Source of the DNA: Thermoplasmata archaeon
Lineage (GTDB): Archaea > Thermoplasmatota > Thermoplasmata > Thermoplasmatales > Thermoplasmataceae
DNA length: 5,690 bases
Reading direction: 5' to 3'
Assembly (NCBI GenBank): GCA_021819225.1
Contig: JAKARU010000060.1
Span: 1 to 5,690 of the forward strand
Numbering within the stretch: position 1 is the first letter of the stretch; each line of letters starts with the position of its first letter. The notes beneath the pieces are model-generated. The model was not told the origin of the DNA, ran no database searches, and was given only the letters and a program-made list of their open reading frames with translations. The position numbers were made by a program, and so were the translations under genes. This document shows, piece after piece, positions 1 through 4,459 of this stretch.

Positions 1-64
1 GCATAACTCAGTCAAAAAAACATTATTGTATCTTTGATTGTCATTTTGAAAGTCTGAAGAGCCA

Positions 65-79
65 TTTTTAGATTTTTTT
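65..79 (+). terminator. T-rich tract, possible end of an upstream transcript
   Basis: Two T runs (five and seven bases) lie in the 137-base stretch before the first gene. Archaeal transcription often ends at T-rich tracts on the coding strand without a strong hairpin, so this could end a plus-strand transcript from outside the window. No ORF of useful length is visible on either strand between 1 and 137. Only short open stretches ending by about position 71 could be the tail of an upstream gene. This is a weak call made from base composition alone. Confidence 0.2.
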
Positions 80-116
80 CACTTGCCAAATTCTTTCATG
101 AACAATCCATCAAATT

Positions 117-132
117 AGGAAAGGTTTTAATT
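117..132 (+). promoter_or_regulatory. BRE/TATA-like promoter of the Sm-like membrane protein gene
   Basis: GGAAAGG followed by TTTTAATT looks like a purine-rich BRE plus an archaeal TATA box. The box ends only five bases before the ATG at 138, which is too close for a transcript containing that ATG if initiation is the usual ~25 bases downstream. An in-frame TTG at 156 is about 27 bases from the box centre and would suit a leaderless start. Alternatively, GGAAAGG is a distant Shine-Dalgarno-like element and the true promoter lies further upstream. Confidence 0.4.
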
Positions 133-137
133 CGCAT

Positions 138-641
138 ATGGAATTACAAGTTCCGTTGGCAATAGAAAACTTCCTGAATCAGACCGTTACGGTTGTATAT
201 GAAGGGAATACCGGGCAGCTTATTTGCACCCTCATTGGATACGATGATATGGGGATAATTGTTGCTTACAGGGATCATAAAAAATTCATCCCCTGGAGAC
301 ACATAGAAGAAATAAGGGAGGTTAACGAATCAGACAGGCTTGAGGACCTGAAAGTCAAGAAAGAGGAAAGAAGGAGGGAAGTAAGCCCTCTTGTGATTTT
401 CTCCCTTACCATGCTTTCCATCGGTATCATTTCAACTTACCTCAGTTTTCATTTCATTCAGTACATACCAGAATATGGAGCAGAGAAGAGTTATTCGGCG
501 GCAGCAATGTCTCCTTTAATTGTAATAGGAATCCTTGGCGCATTTCTGGCAATACTGACTGGGAGAGCGAGAATAGCCACATTTCTTTCCGTTATTTCCG
601 TCATAGGGATAGTCGCAATATTAGTCCTGTTCGGGTTCTGA
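138..641 (+). CDS. Membrane protein with N-terminal Sm-like barrel and three C-terminal helices
   Basis: The 167-residue product has two parts. Residues about 12-60 are predicted to form short alternating beta strands (TVTVVYEG, QLICTLIGYDD, MGIIVAYRD, KKFIPW, HIEEI). The order and the turn after the 'GYDDMG' segment resemble an Sm/LSm-type small beta barrel. A charged segment (about 62-82, rich in E, K and R) then leads into three hydrophobic stretches at about 84-107, 124-142 and 145-166, so the barrel would sit on one side of the membrane on a short stalk. No catalytic residues are recognisable. The Sm likeness is my reading of the strand pattern, and a PRC-barrel or another small barrel is possible. 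Start: ATG at 138 is taken by default, but TTG at 156 (161 residues) fits the promoter spacing better. The 3' end overlaps the convergent gene by 21 bases. The function is unknown. Confidence 0.8.
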   Translation: MELQVPLAIENFLNQTVTVVYEGNTGQLICTLIGYDDMGIIVAYRDHKKFIPWRHIEEIREVNESDRLEDLKVKKEERRREVSPLVIFSLTMLSIGIISTYLSFHFIQYIPEYGAEKSYSAAAMSPLIVIGILGAFLAILTGRARIATFLSVISVIGIVAILVLFGF

Positions 642-1319
642 TTTTTCAGATACGAGATTTCCAAGTCCATAAATGGAGTATTCATAAACAAGAACGAAGA
701 ATAACAGAAATATAGGAATGAGATAGATGTCATTTATCACAATTACAGACTCAATGAACCAGAACAGGGAAAATGTCAGTAGAAGGGAAGCAACAACGAC
801 CTTCATTATTGCCTGCTTGATCTGCCTTATTTTTGTTCTCAGTATAAATGAACCGAGTATAACTATGATGCCTCCAAATATTGCACCATAAATAGTCGAT
901 ATGAAACCCTGCGGATAAAGCGCAACAAGCACAATGGCAGCTTCAAAAGCCTCCGTTGCTCCCACAAGAAATGCTGTGGTATTCACACCTTTTTCCCTCG
1001 GTTCTTCCTTCTGGGACTTTGGAAAATGTTTCAGGTATTGAAATTTCATTGATCTCCTGGCGCTCTTCATCAATCTCTGGCCAAAATAAAGAAGCAGTAC
1101 TGCAGAAGCAAGCCTAATATAGAAAATAGGAAACACGGCAATTTCCTTTCCCAGCACAGTTGCCGGTCCGAGAACAACGAAGATTCCAAGAATGGCAGCG
1201 ACGAAAGGCCTGGCACTTCTGGCATCTGCGGAAAGCGCCATTGATACCGCTGAAGCTTCTGACATCTCTAGTAGCATGATTCCCATGGCGGCCAAAAATA
1301 TTCCGGGATTTACCATCAT
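621..1319 (-). CDS. Seven-helix membrane protein with two FTR1-like ExxE motifs (COG4280-like)
   Basis: The 232-residue protein has hydrophobic segments at about 7-27, 38-57, 65-84, 114-135, 139-160, 170-190 and 195-219. A charged loop at about 85-112 splits it into two halves. Each half carries an acidic helix with the same spacing: E18-x-x-E21-A in helix 1 and E123-x-x-E126-A in helix 4. The second (TEAFEAAIV) closely resembles the REGxEA iron-binding helix of FTR1/EfeU permeases, although the preceding Arg is replaced by Thr. The layout also recalls uncharacterised COG4280 membrane proteins and, more loosely, UPF0016/GDT1 cation exchangers. A role in metal cation transport is inference. 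ATG at 1319 is the chosen start because an AT-rich box is centred 25 bases upstream, which fits a leaderless mRNA. A second ATG follows immediately. The stop lies inside the 3' end of the convergent gene. Confidence 0.85.
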   Translation of the reverse strand: MMVNPGIFLAAMGIMLLEMSEASAVSMALSADARSARPFVAAILGIFVVLGPATVLGKEIAVFPIFYIRLASAVLLLYFGQRLMKSARRSMKFQYLKHFPKSQKEEPREKGVNTTAFLVGATEAFEAAIVLVALYPQGFISTIYGAIFGGIIVILGSFILRTKIRQIKQAIMKVVVASLLLTFSLFWFIESVIVINDIYLIPIFLLFFVLVYEYSIYGLGNLVSEKSEPEQD

Positions 1320-1336
1320 AATCGAAATAGATTCAT

Positions 1337-1352
1337 TTTATATTATATATTC
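1337..1352. promoter_or_regulatory. Shared AT-rich TATA region between divergent genes
   Basis: An uninterrupted A/T tract (TTTATATTATATATT) is centred near 1344. The ATG of the minus-strand membrane gene (1319) and the GTG at 1369 on the plus strand are each 25 bases from the centre, the spacing expected for leaderless archaeal transcripts. It is certainly well placed for the minus-strand gene. Its use for the plus-strand gene depends on which start that gene uses. Confidence 0.5.
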
Positions 1353-1368
1353 TAATTAAAAATCTGGC

Positions 1369-1554
1369 GTGTTTAAGAAAAATTGGGTACGATGGAATAC
1401 ACACACTTTTATATTATTTATGCATTGTAATCCGATGTGTTCTGATTGTTTTGAAGATAACTGTGAATGTGATGAATGTTACCGGTTCAGGCACAATCCT
1501 GCATGTCCCCGATGTGGCCACACTATTTTTCTGGACTGTTGCCAGGGTTTTTGA
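1369..1554 (+). CDS. Cysteine-rich, probably zinc-binding microprotein
   Basis: This is a very small protein with an unusual cysteine content. Three starts are possible: GTG at 1369 (61 residues), ATG at 1420 (44 residues) and ATG at 1435 (39 residues, MCSDCFED...). A TATA-like TTTATATT at 1409-1416 is about 22 bases before 1435 and too close to 1420, so 1435 fits a leaderless start. GTG 1369 fits the shared box further upstream. The 39-residue core contains nine cysteines: CxxC near the N-terminus, a CxCxxC cluster, a zinc-ribbon-like CPRCGH knuckle, and a CC pair near the end. This suggests one or two structural Zn sites or a metal-thiolate cluster. No family is recognised. It could be a transcription or translation accessory factor, a metal-sensing or metallothionein-like peptide, or an adaptor. 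It lies 74 bases before the potassium channel gene, which appears to have its own promoter. Confidence 0.6.
   Translation: MFKKNWVRWNTHTFILFMHCNPMCSDCFEDNCECDECYRFRHNPACPRCGHTIFLDCCQGF
1407..1418 (+). promoter_or_regulatory. TATA-like box of the cysteine-rich microprotein gene
   Basis: The T/A-rich segment CTTTTATATTATT ends just before the ATG at 1420. Its centre is about 22-26 bases from the ATG at 1435, supporting 1435 as a leaderless start. There is no Shine-Dalgarno-like sequence before either ATG. Confidence 0.4.
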
Positions 1555-1593
1555 TATTACCATAATAAGACTGAATCGTTTAAAAAAACATTG

Positions 1594-1608
1594 GAAAGGA
1601 TTAAAAAC
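1594..1608 (+). promoter_or_regulatory. BRE/TATA promoter of the potassium channel gene
   Basis: GAAAGGA followed by TTAAAAAC matches an archaeal BRE plus TATA box. Its centre is about 25 bases before the TTG at 1629, which fits a leaderless transcript starting at that codon. A second A-rich stretch (1579-1588) could be a weaker box giving a ~19-base leader without a Shine-Dalgarno motif. The GGAAAGG part also occurs before the TATA-like box at 125-132. Confidence 0.5.
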
Positions 1609-1628
1609 GCCTCTCCAATTAGTGATCG

Positions 1629-2648
1629 TTGGTCGATCTAAGGACTCTTGTCAGCAGTTTCAAGAATATTTTGAGGAAAAATGTGGGAAGAACCACATTG
1701 CTAGCATTTGGGGTGGTGCTATATAGCGTAATTTCTGAATATCTCATTGAGAATCCAATAAAATCTGCAGGCATTCATTCCCTCTTCGAATCCCTGTGGT
1801 GGACAATGCAGACAATAACCACCGTGGGATATGGCGATGTTGCCATTGTTGGATTTTACGGGAAGGTGAATGCGATGGTTATCATGATCATAGGAATCGG
1901 GACATTCAGTCTTCTTCTTGTGACCGTTGCAGCAGAGATAGTGGATGCCAAGCTTCTAAAAAGATTAGGGAGGATAAGAACAAAGATGGAAAAGCATGCA
2001 ATTGTTTGTAATTATACAGAAAAGCAGTCGACGATAATTAAGAGACTTATGGAGGAAAAATTCCCAATCCTGATACTTGGGAATGAGGAGTCCCGTGAAA
2101 TAAAAGACAAGGGAGAATTTGTCAAGGGAAACCCCCTGAATTCTGAAGACTTGAAAATGGCGGGAATAGAAAGGGCCATCTCCATGATAATATTTCCGAA
2201 CGAGAGATATGGTTCTCAGGATTCTCTTGCGCTCGACGCAGAGTCGATACTTATACTGCTAACAGCCAGAAAAATGAACAGGAATCTGAAGATAACCATT
2301 GAGCTCCTTAACGAAAGCAGCAGGATTCACGCAGAAGAAGCAGGCGCTGATAACATCATAGTTAGGGGTGATTTAAGTTCAGCTGCCATCATCTCAGCCC
2401 TGACAAAGCCTGAGGCCGGGATGTTTCTCAGCAAGATGTTGATTTCATCTGGAAAATTTATGGTTTCCCAGGACAGTTTTCAGGATATGCAGGGAAAACC
2501 CTATGAGGAGGTATTCAGCAGAATAATCGCCAAAGGAGGAATACCTCTTTCAGTATATTCAAATGGCAGCTTCCAGAATCCATATGAAACAAAAGGAATT
2601 CATAACGACGAGATTATTATATTCCTCATGAAAGGCCAGCAACAATGA
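1629..2648 (+). CDS. MthK-like two-helix potassium channel with cytoplasmic RCK domain
   Basis: This is a K+ channel of the MthK/TvoK kind, a tetramer whose cytoplasmic RCK domains form a gating ring. The 339-residue length is close to MthK (336). TM1 is at about 22-40 and the pore helix at 52-64. The selectivity filter TTVGYGD is at 64-70, and TM2 at about 79-105 has a GIGTF hinge (G89, G91). Filter and hinge are both offset by six residues from MthK, which supports the N-terminus chosen here. The Rossmann-like RCK N-lobe begins near H123 (HAIVCNYTEK) and runs to about 255. It is followed by a helical linker and a C-lobe at about 265-337. The MthK Ca2+ ligands D184 and E212 appear replaced by hydrophobic residues, while E210 corresponds to E225, so the gating ligand may differ. 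The start is TTG 1629: an in-frame stop lies just upstream, and the promoter spacing fits. GTG 1683 is an alternative but would remove residues preceding TM1 that align with MthK. Confidence 0.93.
   Translation: MVDLRTLVSSFKNILRKNVGRTTLLAFGVVLYSVISEYLIENPIKSAGIHSLFESLWWTMQTITTVGYGDVAIVGFYGKVNAMVIMIIGIGTFSLLLVTVAAEIVDAKLLKRLGRIRTKMEKHAIVCNYTEKQSTIIKRLMEEKFPILILGNEESREIKDKGEFVKGNPLNSEDLKMAGIERAISMIIFPNERYGSQDSLALDAESILILLTARKMNRNLKITIELLNESSRIHAEEAGADNIIVRGDLSSAAIISALTKPEAGMFLSKMLISSGKFMVSQDSFQDMQGKPYEEVFSRIIAKGGIPLSVYSNGSFQNPYETKGIHNDEIIIFLMKGQQQ
1968..1988 (+). promoter_or_regulatory. Possible internal translation start for a free RCK subunit
   Basis: GGGAGG (1968-1973) lies 12 bases before an in-frame ATG at 1986 (M120). 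This ATG is just after TM2 and three residues before the first RCK strand. In MthK an internal start at Met107 produces the soluble RCK subunits that complete the octameric gating ring. The position here is comparable, but the Shine-Dalgarno spacing is long and the purine run may be chance. Confidence 0.35.
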
Positions 2649-2685
2649 CAAATTAGATAAGCCTTGCTTAATTTCAGATATGAAG

Positions 2686-2770
2686 GCAGAGGTTGTCGAG
2701 ATTGGTCAAAGGCGCCAGATTGAGGGTCTGGTTCCGTAGGGATACGAGGGTTCAAATCCCTCCCTCTGCA
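2686..2770 (+). tRNA. tRNA-Leu (anticodon GAG)
   Basis: This 85-base type II tRNA reads CUC and CUU leucine codons. The 7-bp acceptor stem pairs GCAGAGG (2686-2692) with CCTCTGC (2763-2769), and the discriminator is A2770. The D-arm carries the usual TTGGTCAAAGG of archaeal Leu tRNAs. The anticodon stem CCAGA/TCTGG encloses the loop TTGAGGG, with GAG at 2722-2724. The long variable arm (2732-2745) folds as TTCC-GTA-GGGA, and the T-arm GAGGG-TTCAAAT-CCCTC spans 2746-2762. There is no intron and no encoded CCA, so CCA must be added after transcription. The gene starts 37 bases after the channel stop. A weak AT-rich element (about 2650-2660) may be its promoter. The A discriminator and long variable arm both fit a leucine identity. 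Confidence 0.97.
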
Positions 2771-2786
2771 TAGATATAAATGTCAG

Positions 2787-2804
2787 GGAACATGTTTATG
2801 TTCC
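2787..2804 (+). terminator. Hairpin with T-rich tail after the tRNA gene
   Basis: GGAACAT and ATGTTCC form a perfect 7-bp stem around a GTTT loop, starting 16 bases after the tRNA. A T-rich segment (GTTTTCATTGCTTTATTTT, 2805-2823) follows. This could end the tRNA transcript. Since archaeal termination mainly needs the T tract, the hairpin may instead protect the 3' end or be a protein site. The rest of 2805-2897 holds no gene that I can see. Confidence 0.45.
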
Positions 2805-2897
2805 GTTTTCATTGCTTTATTTTAACTGATTTACAGGTGTTTTATATGGATTATTCATTTCATTTTTCAGCAAGATCTTGAAAGGTTGTGGAGTTTA

Positions 2898-3533
2898 CTA
2901 CATCATTTTGAAGGTCCCATCTGCTGCCCATCTTTTTGAAAAACTGTAGAGGGTAATGATAACCAGGAGATCTATTACCAGCACACCAAAAATTTCATCC
3001 TCCGCAACAGACTGCCAGGGAATAACGGAATATGCAATCCATGAAAGAAGATTGATGCCTATCAGAGCTATCCCAAATCTATAATATTTCTTCGATAAAG
3101 ACGCAATTCCAACAACAAAAAATGAGATGGAACTTATTATGAAAAACCATATTGACACAAAGTCATGAGGATATGTGCCTTCATGATAAATGCCTATGAG
3201 TGCAAGAAACAGGCCTCCAATGATGAAGAAAGAAAATCCTATTATCTCCCCCTTGTTCTGAACTTTTTCAATCATGGAAAGTGAAAAAAACCCTATCAGG
3301 ACTCCTGTAATGATCATTCCATAATTATAAATTTCAGGGTAAGCAGGGGATGGATGTCCATTATTAATAAGGTTTCCACCTCCAAGATCACTCAGGGCAT
3401 TGGAGGTTAATCTGAACCATGGATTCACTGATATTGCAAGTATTATTGTGATCCATGCAGCAATTATGGCAAGGATTCCAAGGAGGGATGGAAGGTTTTT
3501 CATTGCCCTGATTCTCTGTCTCAAATCATTCAC
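2898..3533 (-). CDS. DUF998-type six-helix membrane protein
   Basis: The 211-residue product has six hydrophobic segments at about 15-36, 69-88, 98-116, 125-146, 152-171 and 181-199. It shows features I associate with DUF998: a NALSDLG motif after helix 1 (45-51), an IYNYGMIITG start of helix 2 (69-77), and a GIYHEGTYPHD loop between helices 3 and 4 with His117 and His123. DUF998 proteins are widespread in archaea and bacteria and have no established activity. The acidic and histidine loop residues on one membrane face could bind a metal or act catalytically, which is speculation. The start is GTG 3533, because a TATA-like ATTATATA is centred 26-27 bases upstream and fits a leaderless mRNA. 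ATG 3503 (M11) would give a shorter product with TM1 intact. It is divergent from the coiled-coil microprotein gene, with a 103-base gap. Confidence 0.88.
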   Translation of the reverse strand: MNDLRQRIRAMKNLPSLLGILAIIAAWITIILAISVNPWFRLTSNALSDLGGGNLINNGHPSPAYPEIYNYGMIITGVLIGFFSLSMIEKVQNKGEIIGFSFFIIGGLFLALIGIYHEGTYPHDFVSIWFFIISSISFFVVGIASLSKKYYRFGIALIGINLLSWIAYSVIPWQSVAEDEIFGVLVIDLLVIITLYSFSKRWAADGTFKMM

Positions 3534-3555
3534 AGTTTCAAAATTGTCAAGAACC

Positions 3556-3563
3556 TATATAAT
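3556..3563 (-). promoter_or_regulatory. TATA box of the DUF998 gene
   Basis: Read on the minus strand this is ATTATATA, centred 26-27 bases before the GTG at 3533. It is the main support for the GTG start. There is no Shine-Dalgarno motif between box and start. Confidence 0.5.
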
Positions 3564-3605
3564 ATTTGCACAAAATCAACAAGATATTTATGAAGATTAT
3601 CAGAA

Positions 3606-3616
3606 ATATTTATTTT
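3606..3616 (+). promoter_or_regulatory. TATA-like box of the coiled-coil microprotein gene
   Basis: ATATTTATTTT is centred 26 bases before the ATG at 3637, the spacing expected for a leaderless transcript. It makes expression of the short gene downstream more credible. Confidence 0.45.
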
Positions 3617-3636
3617 GTAGGTGAAAATACATACAC

Positions 3637-3789
3637 ATGGGGCTGAGCAAGAGAGACCTGACCAGGAAGAAGAAGAGCCTGGAGGGAAAAATGGAAGAAC
3701 TGGAAGCAAAGATAAAGAAGAACCCGATGAATAAGCAGTTACAGGAAGAACTTGCAGACCTGAAAAAGAAGCTAGATAAGATCGAATGA
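3637..3789 (+). CDS. 50-residue lysine-rich coiled-coil microprotein
   Basis: An ATG at 3637 opens a 50-codon frame ending in TGA at 3787-3789, with an in-frame TGA 13 bases before the ATG, so this is the only start. The protein (MGLSKRDLTRKKKSLEG...) is about one quarter lysine. It shows two heptad-patterned helices: L15-M19-L22-I26, and L35-L39-L42-L46-I49. A likely turn, NPMN (29-32), joins them, so it could fold as a helical hairpin or pair as a coiled coil. The basic N-terminus (KRDLTRKKK) could bind nucleic acid or the ribosome. Eleven of 13 lysine codons are AAG and leucine is mostly CTG, unlike the AAA-rich neighbour downstream, which hints at good expression. A TATA-like box is well placed upstream. 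No family is recognised. It might be a chromatin, ribosome-associated or chaperone-like protein, but none of these can be shown here. Confidence 0.75.
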   Translation: MGLSKRDLTRKKKSLEGKMEELEAKIKKNPMNKQLQEELADLKKKLDKIE

Positions 3790-3820
3790 ATGTTCCAGGG
3801 CCCGGTCTCACGACAGGTAA

Positions 3821-3838
3821 CATGATTTATAAATCATG
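3821..3838. promoter_or_regulatory. Perfect 18-bp palindrome covering the TATA box
   Basis: CATGATTTATAAATCATG is an exact 18-bp palindrome. Its core TTTATAAA is a strong archaeal TATA sequence centred 24-25 bases before the ATG at 3854, so it is probably the promoter of the repeat-protein gene. The matching CATGA arms on both sides suggest that a dimeric repressor could bind over the TATA box. The symmetry could also let transcription start in both directions. Confidence 0.55.
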
Positions 3839-3853
3839 AAATGATATTTAGGC

Positions 3854-4408
3854 ATGCCTCCCGGGAAACTTACAAGAAGCCAAAAAAATTTTATTGATAA
3901 ATTAAGTGAAGAATCGCCCGACAAAGTCGAAGCTGTACAGCATTTTCTTGTTGAAAAAGGTTTTGGGTCAATCGATGAACTGTCAGTTGGTGACGCCTCT
4001 GTCCTGATTGAAAAATTAAAGTCTACCGGTTCTCCTGCAAATTCACGGAGAGTATCAAACGCTACAAAGAAACAGATAGCATTCATAAAGAATTTACAGA
4101 GTTCGGGGGAGAGACTTGAATTCACTGAAAAATTTTTGAAGGAACATGGAAAGGGAACTCTTGATGAAATTTCTATGGAGGAAGCATCTATTCTTATAGA
4201 CGGGTTGAAAAACATAAGATCCGGTGAAAATACGTCCCCAGTTTCAAAACCAGCCTCGCCTAAACAGATAGATTTTATTGAAAAACTGCAGTCTACAGAA
4301 AGGGAAAAGAAGATCGTATCTGAATATCTTGGGAAACTCAAAAAGGATAGCATAGATGATCTATCGTCCAGTGAAGCCAGCACACTTATAGAAAAGCTGA
4401 AACAGTAG
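3854..4408 (+). CDS. Soluble protein of three tandem ~64-residue helical repeats
   Basis: The 184-residue protein has no membrane segment and consists of three diverged copies of one module (about residues 6-57, 69-120 and 133-184). Each begins with a KQ-type helix (SQKNFIDKL 9-17, KKQIAFIKNL 72-81, PKQIDFIEKL 136-145). A variable charged helix and an 'S/T-I/L-D-E/D-L/I-S' turn follow. Each ends with an EAS-type helix (DASVLIEKLK 47-56, EASILIDGLK 110-119, EASTLIEKLK 174-183). The first copy is most diverged, with SQ for KQ and GDAS for EEAS. The (A)T/S-x-KQ...L...EAS-x-LI-x-L pattern resembles a small helical module (DUF3072-like) often seen at the ends of DNA-related enzymes, here standing alone in triplicate. 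A nucleic-acid or protein-binding scaffold role is inference. The start is ATG 3854, preceded by a palindromic TATA promoter. The methyltransferase gene follows after 51 bases on the same strand. Confidence 0.85.
   Translation: MPPGKLTRSQKNFIDKLSEESPDKVEAVQHFLVEKGFGSIDELSVGDASVLIEKLKSTGSPANSRRVSNATKKQIAFIKNLQSSGERLEFTEKFLKEHGKGTLDEISMEEASILIDGLKNIRSGENTSPVSKPASPKQIDFIEKLQSTEREKKIVSEYLGKLKKDSIDDLSSSEASTLIEKLKQ
3869..4405 (+). repeat. Three in-frame protein repeats of about 64 codons
   Basis: The three modules lie at about 3869-4024, 4058-4213 and 4250-4405. The ends of their EAS-x-LI-x-x-LK helices fall at residues 56, 119 and 183, so the period is 63-64 residues. Copies 2 and 3 resemble each other more than copy 1 (shared KQI-FI--LQS and EAS-LI--LK). 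DNA identity looks much lower than protein similarity, so the duplication is old. The linkers between modules are rich in Ser, Asn and Pro. Confidence 0.8.
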
Positions 4409-4423
4409 AACCGCAAAAACCGG

Positions 4424-4434
4424 GAAAAAAATAA
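4424..4434 (+). promoter_or_regulatory. A-rich TATA-like element before the methyltransferase gene
   Basis: GGG followed by AAAAAAATAAT is centred roughly 28-30 bases before the ATG at 4460. This would allow a separate leaderless transcript. Read-through from the repeat-protein gene is equally possible, since no clear terminator separates them. Confidence 0.3.
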
Positions 4435-4459
4435 TCTATGAATAAAACATAATTATACC

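Noticed and set aside
491..733. Minus-strand frame overlapping the end of the Sm-like gene and the membrane transporter
   Set aside because: It lies opposite and out of frame with two membrane-protein genes whose hydrophobic patterns are coherent.
1555..1628. Possible operon of the cysteine-rich gene with the K+ channel
   Set aside because: The 74-base gap contains a good BRE/TATA element spaced for the channel start, so co-transcription is not needed to explain the arrangement.
1451..1726. Plus-strand frame of 91 codons overlapping the cysteine-rich gene and the channel start
   Set aside because: It runs out of frame through two better-supported genes and shows no recognisable motif.
2686..2770. 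tRNA gene as an integration site for a mobile element
   Set aside because: I found no direct repeat of the tRNA 3' end elsewhere in the window and no integrase gene.
2871..2880. 10-bp palindrome CAAGATCTTG downstream of the DUF998 gene
   Set aside because: It is short, not linked to a promoter or terminator, and expected by chance at this length.
3400..3624. Plus-strand frame of 74 codons opposite the DUF998 start
   Set aside because: It is antisense to a conserved membrane protein and covers both divergent promoters.
3530..3823. Minus-strand frame of 97 codons opposite the coiled-coil microprotein
   Set aside because: The Ser/Leu/Pro-rich low-complexity product mirrors the AAG/GAA-rich plus-strand gene. 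It would also cross the divergent promoter region.
3808..4416. A 202-codon open frame on the minus strand opposite the repeat-protein gene, longer than the sense frame
   Set aside because: Its product is rich in Ser, Phe and Cys without domain logic, typical of the antisense of a Lys/Glu-rich gene. The plus strand encodes three coherent repeats and has a well-placed promoter.
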